From positions 1-51,287 of the forward strand of contig NZ_RWIJ01000041.1 of NCBI RefSeq assembly GCF_019805165.1: a DNA stretch of 51,287 bases, read 5' to 3'. Source of the stretch: Azospirillum sp. 412522 (GTDB taxonomy: Bacteria > Pseudomonadota > Alphaproteobacteria > Azospirillales > Azospirillaceae). This document shows positions 7,914 to 17,135 of this stretch, in pieces. The position numbers and the translations under genes are program-made. The stretch's first letter is position 1. Every line of letters starts with the position of its first letter. The notes below the pieces were generated by a model, which made no database searches, was not told the origin of the DNA, and saw only the letters and a list, made by a program, of their open reading frames with translations.

Positions 7914-9083
7914 TCAGCCGGTCGTGGTTTTCGAATGGCCCGCCGGCCCGGAAGCCGGCACCGGCCCGGCCGGAACCGCCGGCGTCGTGCTCAGGCTGCC
8001 GCGCGCATTGCGGCGGTAGATCTCCAACAGCCGCTCGCGGAACACGGCGACGTCGAACTGACGCTCCCACCGCGCACGGGCGCCGGCGCTCAGGTTGCGG
8101 CGCAGGGTACGGTCGTCGATCACCCGGGCCAACGCATCGGCCAGCGCCGTCACGTCGCCCGGCGGAACGAGCAGTCCGGTCTCCCCGTCGGCGATGGCAT
8201 CCGGCACGCTGCCGACCGGGGTGGCGACGATGCTCAGACCCTCCGCCATCGCTTCCAGCACCGACATCGGCAGGCCTTCGAACATCGACGGCTGGACCAG
8301 CACATGGGCACTGGCCAGCTCGCGCCGGCAGCCGGCCTGATCCAGCCAGCCGGTGAAGCGCACGCGGTCGGCGATGCCCAACTCCGCGGCGAGGGCCCGG
8401 TAGGTCTCCAGATCGCCGTCGCCGGCGATGGTGACCTCCCAATTCCGGTCGCGGCAGGCGGAGGAGGCCAGGGCGTTCAGCAGGACGTCGATGCCCTTCA
8501 GCTTGATGAGGCGGCCGAGGAACAGCAGGCGGACCGGACCGGCGAAACCGTCCTCCGCATCGTCGCGCACCGGCGGGGAAGCCGGCCCCGGCACCGCATT
8601 GTGGAGCAGCGTGGTACGCTGGCGCGCTTCCGGCCCGAAGGCCTCGGCCACCCAGTCGCGCCAGAATTCGCCCAGCACGACGATCTCGCTGGTCATCGCC
8701 ATCATGCGGCGGATCACCCAGCGCATCAGCGGGCTGCTGTCCTTGAACTGCTTGGGAAAGCGTCCGCCATGCAGATGCAGGACGACCGGCACGCCGAAGG
8801 TTCGGGCCATGGCGATCAGGATGCCCTTGCGCAGGACACTGCCATATTCCGCCATATGGATGTGGACGAGGTCGGCCTTGCCGGCGACGAAGCATCCGGC
8901 AAGGCGGGCGGTCGCCCGTGCGAAATAGAGGGGCATCAGGTGGAATTTGCCCGGGCCGTAGCTGTCGACAACCTCGAACTTCACGTCCGGGCAGTTTTGC
9001 CGGAAGTCGGTCGTGAAGTTGTCGACCACACGGCCCATTCCGCCTTTCTCCTGGGTGCCGCCGGGGGAGACGATATAGATCAT
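7914..9083 (-). CDS. Glycosyltransferase family 4
   Basis: A GT-B enzyme of 389 residues. The N-terminal domain begins MIYIVSPGGTQEKGGMGRVV, with the glycine-rich loop of GT4 enzymes. The C-terminal donor domain has LLFLGRLIKLKGIDVLLNAL, then PSMFEGLPMSVLEAMAEG with the E-x7-E type signature, then TPVGSVPDAIADGETGLLV. An in-frame ATG exists further upstream at 9212. The start at 9083 is preferred because AGGAG sits seven bases ahead of it and because it places the first beta strand at the N-terminus. It is paralogous to the next upstream gene (9460-10662). It presumably adds one sugar of the polysaccharide repeat on the cytoplasmic side of the membrane. Confidence 0.88.
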   Translation of the reverse strand: MIYIVSPGGTQEKGGMGRVVDNFTTDFRQNCPDVKFEVVDSYGPGKFHLMPLYFARATARLAGCFVAGKADLVHIHMAEYGSVLRKGILIAMARTFGVPVVLHLHGGRFPKQFKDSSPLMRWVIRRMMAMTSEIVVLGEFWRDWVAEAFGPEARQRTTLLHNAVPGPASPPVRDDAEDGFAGPVRLLFLGRLIKLKGIDVLLNALASSACRDRNWEVTIAGDGDLETYRALAAELGIADRVRFTGWLDQAGCRRELASAHVLVQPSMFEGLPMSVLEAMAEGLSIVATPVGSVPDAIADGETGLLVPPGDVTALADALARVIDDRTLRRNLSAGARARWERQFDVAVFRERLLEIYRRNARGSLSTTPAVPAGPVPASGPAGHSKTTTG

Positions 9084-9459
9084 GTCCGCTCCTGATCCTT
9101 TCCCGGCCCGCCATTCCTGCTTTGCGCCCCGGCTTTTTACCGTGTGACGTCCGTCCTTCGACGGCTGCGGCGGGCTTGTTTTGTTTTCGGCCACTGTTCC
9201 TTGCCAGCCCATTGGTCAGGCAGTGGGAGGTGTCTCGTGGAGCGGCCGGTCGGCTGCCGCCCCTTGGAACGTCCCCGGGCCAGGCGCCGGGAAACGTTCG
9301 CTTGCAAGCTTACGCGATGCAGCATCCGCACGCTGTGGAGCGACCGAACGGGTTGGCGTGCCGGTATGGTTACCCAGCCTGTGCATGTGAACCTCCCTTT
9401 CGGCCGTACCCGTCCTGATTGTTTTCTAATCCGATCATCGAGGTCTTGGTGACCATGGT
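9084..9459. other. Intergenic region without a gene
   Basis: These 376 bases separate two same-strand glycosyltransferase genes. Only short, poorly coding frames are present. An imperfect hairpin (GAACGTCCCCGG at 9267-9278 with CCGGGAAACGTTC at 9287-9299) may be a terminator for the upstream gene. The remainder probably carries a promoter for the downstream one. The split suggests that the cluster is more than one transcript. Confidence 0.4.
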
Positions 9460-10662
9460 CTACCGCCGTTTGGAAGCTGTTGCGGCCGACCCGGCCAGCT
9501 TGTCCAACTCCTCGGAGAATTCGACGCCGCTCCGGTCCAACTCCTGGTAGATGGCCAGAAGGGACTTGGCGTAGGCGTCGATGACGAATTGCTTCAGGAA
9601 CAGGCGCCGGCCGTTCTCGGCAAGGCGACGGTAGAGCGCAGGGTCCCGGCCGACCTGCATGACGGCTTTCGCCAGGGCGTCGGGATCGTTCACCGGGATG
9701 ATCCGGGCGGTCTCGCCGTCGGTCAGCACCTCCGGAATCGAGCCGACCGGGGTGGTGATGACCGGCAGCTGTGCCGACAGAGCCTCCAGGATCACCATCG
9801 GCAGCCCTTCATGGGTGGAGGGCAGCAGCAGCATGTCGTGGGAGCGGATGTGCGCGTGTGCTTCCTCCCGGCCGATCCAGCCCAGGAAACGGCACTCCTC
9901 GGCAACCCCGAGCTCGGCGGCCATGGCGCGGTAGCCGTCGATGTCGCCGCCGCCGCCGATGGTGACCCGGAACGGCTGGCCGCGCTCCTTCAGCAGCGCG
10001 CAGGCGCGCAGCAGCGTGCCGATGCCCTTGCGTTCCGACAGGTTGGCGAGCACCAGCAGGGACAGCACCGCTCCCGGCTCCGGCGGCATCAGCGGACCGA
10101 GATCGGCGCCGACGTCCGGCACGGCGTTGTAGAGCACCCGGATCTTGCGGGGATCGGTGCGGACGGACTGCACCAGGAAATCGCGCCAGTTGTCGCCCAG
10201 CACCACCACCCGGCCGCAGCGGTTGAACAGCCAGCGGCTGATGCCGCGGGCGAACATGCCGCCTTCGAAGAACTCGACGAAGGACGCGCCGTGCAGGTGG
10301 ACGACGGTCGGGCAGGACATCAGTCCCGCCACCACCTGGACGGCCGCCTTGCGCAGGAAGCTCGCCCGCTCCGACACGTTGATGTGCACGACCGAAGCCT
10401 GCCGGCGAGCCAGGATCCAGCCCAGCCGTGCCAATGTTACGCCGAGATATAAGGGTGACAGCAGAACGCTACCGGTGCCGCGTGTGTCGAGGATGATGGA
10501 CCGGGTGGTGCCCGACTTGTCGAACTGGTCGACCACGTAGCCCGTCATGCGGCCGATGCCGCCGCCGCCATCAAGCGCGCCCGGCGTCGCGAACACGACG
10601 ACGGTACGGGTGGGCACATCCGGCTGGCCGGCGGGGGTGCGGATGTCGTTGGTGCTGTCCAT
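9460..10662 (-). CDS. Glycosyltransferase family 4
   Basis: A 400-residue GT-B glycosyltransferase. The N-terminus has VVVFATPGALDGGGGIGRM (nucleotide-sugar loop). The donor-binding half shows LLVLANLSERKGIGTLLRAC, the FLGWIGREEAHAHI segment, and LPSTHEGLPMVILEALSAQ followed by TTPVGSIPEVLTDGETA. It is clearly related to the GT4 enzyme encoded downstream (7914-9083), particularly in the HLHG and HEGLPM blocks, so the pair probably arose by duplication. It starts 24 bases after the GT2 gene. Probable role: sugar transfer to the lipid-linked polysaccharide repeat. Donor and linkage cannot be read from sequence. Confidence 0.88.
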   Translation of the reverse strand: MDSTNDIRTPAGQPDVPTRTVVVFATPGALDGGGGIGRMTGYVVDQFDKSGTTRSIILDTRGTGSVLLSPLYLGVTLARLGWILARRQASVVHINVSERASFLRKAAVQVVAGLMSCPTVVHLHGASFVEFFEGGMFARGISRWLFNRCGRVVVLGDNWRDFLVQSVRTDPRKIRVLYNAVPDVGADLGPLMPPEPGAVLSLLVLANLSERKGIGTLLRACALLKERGQPFRVTIGGGGDIDGYRAMAAELGVAEECRFLGWIGREEAHAHIRSHDMLLLPSTHEGLPMVILEALSAQLPVITTPVGSIPEVLTDGETARIIPVNDPDALAKAVMQVGRDPALYRRLAENGRRLFLKQFVIDAYAKSLLAIYQELDRSGVEFSEELDKLAGSAATASKRR

Positions 10663-10686
10663 AGGCGTCTGGGTCCTTTTTCGTGC

Positions 10687-11670
10687 TCAGGCAGCGTCGG
10701 ACGCGGAGAACAAGGCCTGCCGCAGGCGGCGGCGCAGGCCGACCGGCATCAGCGAATGCATGGTGAAGGTGGCGAGCGCCATCGGCGTCGGCTGGCCGTC
10801 GCGCAGTGCCGAGTTCAGGATCCGCCAGCGTGTGCCCGCGGTCCGGGCCGCCTGCTCGCCGCCGGTCGCCTGCAGCAGAAGGCTGGCATAGGCGCGCGGC
10901 GACAGGTGGTCGCGCATCGCCTCGGCCCACTCCAGGGCGTGGTTGATGTTGTGGCAGGTCGACAGCGTGACCCGGTTGTTTTCCTCGGTGTAATGGACGG
11001 CCATCACGTCGGGGATGTGGATCAGGGCCACGCCGTCGATCCGGCCGCAGGTGATCAGCCATTCCCAGTCGTCGAACCGGGATTTGGGGACCGGGTTGCG
11101 CAGCAGCAGCGCCTTCGGCATCAGCAGCGTGGTGGTCGGGGCGAAGGTCTCGCCCTTGAACAGGCCGCGGCGCACGAACAGGTAGTCGCCGATGGCGTCC
11201 GTGGGGGTGGCCAGCCGCCGCGGCCAGGCGAAGGTCCCGCGGGCGGTCACCACCTGACAGCGGCAGCTGACGATGGGAAAGCGGATGCCGGCCGGACGGG
11301 CCGCCATCTGCAGCTCCACCTTTTCCGGCATCCAGTGGTCGTCGTCGTCGAGGAAGGCGATCCAGTCGCCTTTCGCGCTGCGCACGCCGATGTTGCGGGC
11401 TTCTGCGGCGCCGTGGTTCGTCTCAAGCTCCATCACGGTCAGCCGCGGATCGGCCAGCGTCGCCAGATGCGAGGCGGTTGCCGGATCCGGCCCGTCGATC
11501 ACCACGACGACGTCAAGCTCCCGATAGGTCTGGTCGAGAGCGCTGCGCACCGCCCGCATCACCATGTCCGGACGGTTGCGGGTGGGGATTACGACGGTAA
11601 CCTGTTCGTTGGCCACCTGCTCGTTGCTTGCCGGGCGGTTGCTGCTTGCCGGCTCGTTCTTCGGGCTCAT
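10687..11670 (-). CDS. Glycosyltransferase family 2
   Basis: A 327-residue GT-A enzyme. The start is VTVVIPTRNRPDMVMRAVRSAL, followed by the first Asp cluster (VVVIDGPD) and the DXD-like metal site IAFLDDDDHW near residue 115. The frame stays open to an ATG at 11781 that would overlap the upstream gene. The ATG at 11670 is preferred because AGG lies seven bases ahead. The resulting N-terminal tail is a low-complexity stretch containing repeated S-N-x-P-A-S-N and N-E-Q-V words before the fold begins. It probably adds a sugar to the growing repeat. Confidence 0.86.
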   Translation of the reverse strand: MSPKNEPASSNRPASNEQVANEQVTVVIPTRNRPDMVMRAVRSALDQTYRELDVVVVIDGPDPATASHLATLADPRLTVMELETNHGAAEARNIGVRSAKGDWIAFLDDDDHWMPEKVELQMAARPAGIRFPIVSCRCQVVTARGTFAWPRRLATPTDAIGDYLFVRRGLFKGETFAPTTTLLMPKALLLRNPVPKSRFDDWEWLITCGRIDGVALIHIPDVMAVHYTEENNRVTLSTCHNINHALEWAEAMRDHLSPRAYASLLLQATGGEQAARTAGTRWRILNSALRDGQPTPMALATFTMHSLMPVGLRRRLRQALFSASDAA

Positions 11671-11740
11671 GGGTCTGCCTTCGGTCGAAGGAAAATGGGA
11701 AGGGTCGCTGGAGTAGGGGGCGCATGCCCCAATGGATCGG

Positions 11741-13075
11741 TCAGAGCGCCCGGCCGCCTTGATTGGCATAGGAGCCGGCATAGGCGGGGGAGGGCGGGAC
11801 GCCGGCCATCGTGTTGCGGCGCAGGCGGTGCAGCTCCATCGCCCGGTCGTTCAGCAGGCGCTGCCAGCGGCTCTGCTGGATCAGCCGGACCACGGCGATG
11901 GTGGCAATCACCCAGTTCATGGAATGGCGTTCGGCGAACACGCTCTCCGACACCGACACCGCCAGCAGGGCGCAGCCGACGGCGAAGGCCCAGGCGGCTT
12001 CGGGCCGGCTGTTGCCGTAGCGGGCGGCGAAGAAGCCCTGGAACAGCATGCGTCCCAGCACCACCACCACCAGCGCCACACCGACGAGGCCGAGGTCGAG
12101 CGTCAGCTCGAGCCAGCCGCTGTGGGCCGAGGTGATGCCCCAGTCGCGGGTAAAGCTGGAGCCCGGTCCGTTGAAGCCGGACCAGTAGGCGGCATAGCCG
12201 TAGCCTTGGAGCGGCCGCTCGCCGACGGAATGGACGATGTGCTCCCACAGCACGGTGCGGCCGGTCAGGGTGGGGTCGCGGCCGAGCGCGTAAAGCACGT
12301 CGTACCAGAAGGTGGCGCCGGCGGTGACCATGATGACCAGCAGTGCCAGCAGCAGCGCCATCGTCGGGGCGAAGTTGCGGATGCTGCCGCGCAGCATGGT
12401 GGTCGACAGCAGCGCCACCGACACCAGGACTGAAGTGACAAGACCGGTACCCGACCGGCTCATCACGATCAGCAGCATCGCCAGCAGGATCAGCGGCCGG
12501 GTGACCCAGCGGCTCTGCTCCTTCTGCCAATCCAGCCAGACCAGCGCCAGCACCAGCCAGACCATCATGCGGCCGGTCACGTTCTTCTGGAAGAACACGC
12601 CCTTCCAGGCGCCGACATGCTGGGCGCTGTCCAGGCCGATGGTCGGCATGGCGAAGATCATGAAGAAGGATACGAACATCAGGAACGACAGCCCGACCAC
12701 CAGCAGCCGCATGATCTCCGGGAAGCGGAAGCGCAGGGCGAGCCAGATGCCGAACACCGTCGTGAACAGGAAGGCGATCGACCGCCGCAGCGTCACGTCC
12801 GGGAACAGGGACCATGCAGCGGTGAGGAAGGCGAAGGCCACCATCATCGTCAGCGCCGGACTGGCGAAGGGAATCTGGAAGGCGATGGCCGGCCGCATCG
12901 CGATGGCGGCCAGCACCAGAACATAGAGGCCGCCATACAGAACGGTGACGCCGGCGGATTCCAGATCGCCGGCCAGCGGGTCGCCGCCGGTCAGCATGAG
13001 CGGAAGCACGGAGCCTCCGAAGGCTATGATGCCGATGACGGCTATGCTTTTTTCCAGAAAATCCAGGATTTTCAT
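11741..13075 (-). CDS. O-antigen ligase/polymerase family membrane protein (Wzy/WaaL/ExoQ type)
   Basis: A 444-residue polytopic membrane protein with about ten to twelve hydrophobic segments. It has a large periplasmic loop between the last helices that carries the family's conserved pieces (VLWEHIVHSVGERPLQGYGYAAYW, then GWLELTLDLGLVGVAL). This fits the Wzy_C/O-antigen ligase family, which either polymerises repeat units or ligates chains to an acceptor. The ATG at 13075 has GAGGG ahead of it and starts MKILDFLEKS immediately before the first transmembrane helix; a longer in-frame start at 13165 has no such support. In a cluster with flippase, initiating transferase and chain-length kinase, a Wzy polymerase role is most likely. 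Confidence 0.83.
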   Translation of the reverse strand: MKILDFLEKSIAVIGIIAFGGSVLPLMLTGGDPLAGDLESAGVTVLYGGLYVLVLAAIAMRPAIAFQIPFASPALTMMVAFAFLTAAWSLFPDVTLRRSIAFLFTTVFGIWLALRFRFPEIMRLLVVGLSFLMFVSFFMIFAMPTIGLDSAQHVGAWKGVFFQKNVTGRMMVWLVLALVWLDWQKEQSRWVTRPLILLAMLLIVMSRSGTGLVTSVLVSVALLSTTMLRGSIRNFAPTMALLLALLVIMVTAGATFWYDVLYALGRDPTLTGRTVLWEHIVHSVGERPLQGYGYAAYWSGFNGPGSSFTRDWGITSAHSGWLELTLDLGLVGVALVVVVLGRMLFQGFFAARYGNSRPEAAWAFAVGCALLAVSVSESVFAERHSMNWVIATIAVVRLIQQSRWQRLLNDRAMELHRLRRNTMAGVPPSPAYAGSYANQGGRAL

Positions 13076-13263
13076 CGGCTTTCCCTCAGGCTGCCGTACC
13101 GTGTTCGGCTGTGCAGCACTGAAGATGCGGTTGGCACCCCCCTTCTCGTAGCCGGGCGGTGGCATTAGACCGAAGGAGGCCGGACCCGAAAGAGGTAGCC
13201 GCTTTCGCGCCGTCCCCTACCTTTGCCGTCCGAAAAAGGGAATGGACCCCAGGGATGCCAACG

Positions 13264-13295
13264 AAAAAGACCCCCGCGCGGGTGGCGCGGGGGTC
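13264..13295 (-). terminator. Rho-independent terminator after the initiating transferase gene
   Basis: A perfect 11-base-pair stem (GACCCCCGCGC at 13269-13279, GCGCGGGGGTC at 13285-13295) with a five-base loop. On the minus strand it is followed by T5 (A5 at 13264-13268 on the plus strand). It lies just past the stop of the sugar transferase gene at 13327, so that gene appears to be a separate transcript from the downstream cluster. Confidence 0.88.
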
Positions 13296-13326
13296 CGGCT
13301 GGCATCCGGTTCAAAAGGCGGGTGTG

Positions 13327-14778
13327 TTACGAACCGTCACCCTTCAGGACCATCACCGCGGTCTTGCACAGGATGAAGAAGTCGAACAGCAGGCCGCAGT
13401 TGCGGACATAGAAGACGTCCATCGACACCCGCTCCTGGAAGGTGGTGCGGTGGCGGCCCGACACCTGCCAGTAACCGGTCAGGCCCGGACGGACGGTGCC
13501 GATCACCGCGGCGGAGTCACCCACCTCCGGCAGTTCCTTCGGCATGTAGGCGCGTGGACCGATCAGGCTCATGTCGCCCATCAGGATGTTCCACAGCTGC
13601 GGCAGCTCGTCGAGCGAGGTCTTGCGCAGGAAGCGGCCGAGCGGGGTGATGCGCGGGTCGACCGTCAGCTTGTGGTAGGTCATGTACTCTTCGCGGGCGA
13701 CCGGGTCGTTCGCCAGCAGGTGCTGCAGCTGTTCCTCGGCATCGACATGCATGGAGCGGAACTTCAGCAGGTCGAAGGTCTGCTTGCCGCCGGCCCAGCG
13801 CTTCTGGCGGAACATCACCGGACCGGGGCTGTCCAGCTTGATGGCGACGGCAAGGCCCAGCATCAGCGGCGCCACCAGGACCAGCAGGATGGCCGACAGG
13901 ACGATGTCCATGGCGCGGCGGATGCGCAGGTAGCCGGTCGGCGGACGGACGCTGACGCGCAGGGCCAGCGAGCCGTGCAGGTTGTGGTAGGTCGCATCGA
14001 CCGCGCTGACGTTGCCTTCGCCCAGGACGCAATAGACCTGGCGGAAGGGAAGGGTACGGACCAGCCCGGTGAGGTCGCTGCCGTGGCGGCCCATGTCGGC
14101 GACGATGGCGGCGCTGGCCTGGCCGGCGACGGCGGGCGACTTGGCCAGCAGCTCCACCGGACCCATCACCGGCAGGCCGGCGACGCGGGTCTGCCACAGG
14201 CTGTCGTCGTCATCGACGAAGCCGACCGGACGCATGCCGAGCCAGGGCAGGCGCTGCAGCTTCTCGGCGATGGCGGCGCCCTGCGGGCCGGCGCCGACGA
14301 TCATCACCGGAGTGCGCCAGTCCAGCGCGCTGGACAGCAGCCCCTGGATCAGCAGCAGGTCGGCGACGTAGGTGATCGCGAAGCCCAGCAGCGCGATCGA
14401 CAGCGCCTCCACGAAGAAGGAGCGGAAGCCTTCCATCACGATGAACGGCACGGCCAGCACGGCGCAGCACAAAAAGGCCGCCTGAAAAGTCCGTCTCGTC
14501 CGTTCCATGTAGTCGAAGCGTCCGAGGGTGTAGATGCCGAACACCGACTTCACCAGAGGCACCAGCATCAGGCCGGTCACCAGCGACCGCTGCCAGGCGG
14601 CGGCTTCCATCGGCTCGGTCAGCGCGTCGGCGCCGAGGAAATGGTTGAGCGTCCAGCCCACAAGGGCGAGGACCAGTCCGTCCGAGAGTGCAAGCAGCAG
14701 CCCGGGGGCGATCGTCGGGATCGTCGCCTTTTTCGCCGAGGTCAGATCGATGACCACTTCTGGGTCCAGTTTGCTCAT
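13327..14778 (-). CDS. Undecaprenyl-phosphate sugar phosphotransferase (polyprenyl glycosylphosphotransferase, WbaP/ExoY type)
   Basis: A 483-residue initiating enzyme for polysaccharide assembly. It transfers a sugar-1-phosphate to undecaprenyl phosphate in the inner membrane. The N-terminal half has about four transmembrane helices (residues 30-130) and a nucleotide-binding-like CoA_binding domain (VMIVGAGPQGAAIAEKL near 160). After a fifth helix (SAILLVLVAPLMLGLAVAIKL) comes the catalytic bacterial sugar-transferase domain with FRQKRWAGGKQTFDLLKFRSM, LRKTSLDELPQLWNI and MSLIGPRAY. The start at 14778 was chosen over 14823 because GGGA lies ahead of it. It has its own terminator and faces the flippase gene across a large divergent intergenic region. 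Hexose versus N-acetylhexosamine specificity cannot be decided. Confidence 0.92.
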   Translation of the reverse strand: MSKLDPEVVIDLTSAKKATIPTIAPGLLLALSDGLVLALVGWTLNHFLGADALTEPMEAAAWQRSLVTGLMLVPLVKSVFGIYTLGRFDYMERTRRTFQAAFLCCAVLAVPFIVMEGFRSFFVEALSIALLGFAITYVADLLLIQGLLSSALDWRTPVMIVGAGPQGAAIAEKLQRLPWLGMRPVGFVDDDDSLWQTRVAGLPVMGPVELLAKSPAVAGQASAAIVADMGRHGSDLTGLVRTLPFRQVYCVLGEGNVSAVDATYHNLHGSLALRVSVRPPTGYLRIRRAMDIVLSAILLVLVAPLMLGLAVAIKLDSPGPVMFRQKRWAGGKQTFDLLKFRSMHVDAEEQLQHLLANDPVAREEYMTYHKLTVDPRITPLGRFLRKTSLDELPQLWNILMGDMSLIGPRAYMPKELPEVGDSAAVIGTVRPGLTGYWQVSGRHRTTFQERVSMDVFYVRNCGLLFDFFILCKTAVMVLKGDGS

Positions 14779-15614
14779 CGCAGGTCCCGTGGTTGAAGGG
14801 AATGCCAGCCACCGCACGGCCATTCGTGCGGATGGTCGCTCGTCATCAGCGTCTCTTAGGATTCGGCCGGTCTTTACTTTGCTGCGCCGCCGAATTTACG
14901 CCGGCGCATTTATGTAAAGAACACTCTTTCATGATTTTGGTCGGCCGATCCGCGGTTCGTTGAGGACGAATTAGGATGAGGAGGCTCGGCCAGCAACAGT
15001 GCATACGGACGTTGATTTCGCGTCCGCGATACCACTGGTGTTTCGAAGGGTACGGGTGCCCGAATATTAATGGGGATACTTTCGGATGCGCTCCCCGGCG
15101 GGGATATCGGATCGGAGTAACGGCAAGGTGGTGTCGCACCCCCGGCGGCGCTTCAGGTCTCCGCAATTTAAGGGTAGAGGATGCCGGGAAGCTCTCCGTT
15201 CGGGCGGAACGGCGCCGCTCGATCGGGGGTGATCGCCGAATTTGCGGGGTGTGCTCGCCACCCGGATTTACCGAACGAAGCCGCCCGGCAATTCCGAGCG
15301 AGGGCGCGGCGCGAACGCACCCTTGCCTGTTGCGGGGCGCAGGAGGCAGCGTGCGAACTCGCCGGAAAGCCTAATCGGAACGTCCAGGCCCTCTGACCGA
15401 AGCCTTGATGACTAGCACCGAAGAGTGCTGCAGTCGCTTCAAGGCCGAATTGACGCCTTCCCGACCTCCGCCAAGATTTGGCGCGTTCTTTTTCCTTATC
15501 TGCGCCCGCCCGACCCGCCCGTGTGATCCGCACATGCGATCCGGAGGGCGCGATGCTCTCCCCAGCAGGCGAGACCGGAAGAAGAAGCGGACTACAGGGG
15601 GCGAAGGAAACCGG
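14779..15614. promoter_or_regulatory. Divergent intergenic region between sugar transferase and flippase genes
   Basis: About 835 bases without a convincing gene; the open frames on both strands lack family signatures and good start sites. AT-richer islands at about 14875-14935 and 15060-15090 (GAATATTAATGGGG) are the likely promoter regions for the two divergent transcription units. It is the longest gene-poor stretch in the window and probably holds the main control signals of the polysaccharide locus. No individual site can be assigned. Confidence 0.45.
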
Positions 15615-17093
15615 ATGGCTGTCGAAGCTGGTACGATCATCAAACACGGCTGGATGTTCATGGTGGCGAACGTGGTCAACCGCGCCGCGGGACTGCTTCT
15701 GCTGCCGCTCTATGCCAAAGTCCTGTCACCGGCGGAGTTCGGCGTCTATGCCCTGATCAGCGTCGTCGGCGACATCGTTGCGGTCATGCTGATGATCGGC
15801 ATGATCAACGCCTTCACCGTCGTCTATTTCGAACATCCCGACGACCGAGGCCGGGCCCGCGTGGTCAGCACGACGATGATCGGGCTGTGGGCGGCCTCTC
15901 TGGCCCTGTTGGCGGTGGCGTTGCCAGCCGGCTGGGGTGCCAGCGACCTGCTGTTCGGCAGCACCGATCAGGCTCCGGTCATCGCCTACGCCTTCGCCGG
16001 CATCGCCTTCAGCGCCGTGTTCGAACTGGCGCTCGCCTATTACCGGGTCCAGAAACGGTCGGGCACCTGCCTGCTGATCTCGGTCGGCAAGGCGGTGGGG
16101 CTGATCGGCCTGAACCTCAGCTTCCTGCTGGTGATGGACCTGGGCGTGACCGGCATCTTCCTGGCCAACGCCATCACCTTCGTCGGGCTGGGCGTCGCGC
16201 TGACGGCGGCGATCCTGGGGGCGAACGGCGTCGGCTTCTCCTTCGGCATCCTGAAGCGGGTGACGGTGCTGGGCCTGCCCTTCATGCCGCAGACCATGCT
16301 GGACATGGGCAACCAGTTCGCCATGCGCTACCTGGTGAACCTGCTGATGGGCGTCGCCGCGGTGGGCGTGCTGTCCTTCGGCCTGCGGCTCGCCACCATG
16401 CTCTACATGTTCCTGACCGCCTCCTTCCTCCAGATCTGGTCGGTCAGCCGGATCGAGGCGCAGGACAGCACGGCCGGCCGCGACCAGTCGGAATTCGTCT
16501 TCTACCTGTTCGTCGTGCTGCTGTCGGCGGCGGCGCTCGGCATGGCGCTGACCGCGCCGGAAGTGCTGTGGCTGATCGCGTCGAGCGAGTACGACACCGT
16601 CCTGCCCTGCATGCCGCTGCTGGTGCTGGCCTATGTGGTCCACGGCGTGCGCATGCATGCCGAGGTCGGGCTGGTGAAGACCAAGAAGGTCGGCGTCCTG
16701 CCGGCGATTTCGCTGGGCGGGCTGGCGATCGGAACGTTGATCATGGCGGTGACGCTGGGGCCGCTCGGCCTGATGGGCGGCGCCATCGGCGTGCTGGGGC
16801 GCGAGCTGGTGATGCTCGGCGCGACGGAGGCGTTGTGCCGCCGCCTCAGCCCGAACGAGCCGCCGCTCAGCATCCTGCGGGTGACGGGCATCCTGGCTCC
16901 GGCCGCCATCGCCTATCTGGCCGGTCTCGCCCTGTTCGGCTTCGAGGTCAACCCGACCTTCGCCGCCGCCAAGGTCGGGCTGACCATGCTGTTCGCCGTC
17001 GCGGCCCTGTTCGGACCGAGCTTCGGCAAGGCCGACCGCGCCATGCTGTTCCGCATGACGGCCCGATTTTTTCGCCGGCCCCAGGCGGCGTGA
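15615..17093 (+). CDS. Wzx-type oligosaccharide flippase (polysaccharide biosynthesis protein)
   Basis: A 492-residue membrane protein of the MATE/MOP flippase group with about twelve to fourteen hydrophobic segments. The N-terminus (IIKHGWMFMVANVVNRAAGLLLLPLY, split here as a description of residues 7-32) is typical of Wzx proteins, including the early Asn-Arg and the LLPLY ending. The frame extends upstream to 15405, but the ATG at 15615 has AAGGA at a good distance and starts the protein just before its first helix. It would move the lipid-linked repeat across the inner membrane for polymerisation by the Wzy-like protein encoded on the other strand. It begins a short plus-strand operon with the acetyltransferase gene 42 bases downstream. 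Confidence 0.88.
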   Translation: MAVEAGTIIKHGWMFMVANVVNRAAGLLLLPLYAKVLSPAEFGVYALISVVGDIVAVMLMIGMINAFTVVYFEHPDDRGRARVVSTTMIGLWAASLALLAVALPAGWGASDLLFGSTDQAPVIAYAFAGIAFSAVFELALAYYRVQKRSGTCLLISVGKAVGLIGLNLSFLLVMDLGVTGIFLANAITFVGLGVALTAAILGANGVGFSFGILKRVTVLGLPFMPQTMLDMGNQFAMRYLVNLLMGVAAVGVLSFGLRLATMLYMFLTASFLQIWSVSRIEAQDSTAGRDQSEFVFYLFVVLLSAAALGMALTAPEVLWLIASSEYDTVLPCMPLLVLAYVVHGVRMHAEVGLVKTKKVGVLPAISLGGLAIGTLIMAVTLGPLGLMGGAIGVLGRELVMLGATEALCRRLSPNEPPLSILRVTGILAPAAIAYLAGLALFGFEVNPTFAAAKVGLTMLFAVAALFGPSFGKADRAMLFRMTARFFRRPQAA

Positions 17094-17135
17094 AGATTGG
17101 CGTGACAATGTTTGATCGGAGAGGATGACAGCGCG

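Noticed and set aside
14976..15374. Possible 132-residue plus-strand gene in the divergent region
   Set aside because: No ribosome-binding site, odd composition with many Arg and Cys, and no recognisable pattern; more likely regulatory DNA.
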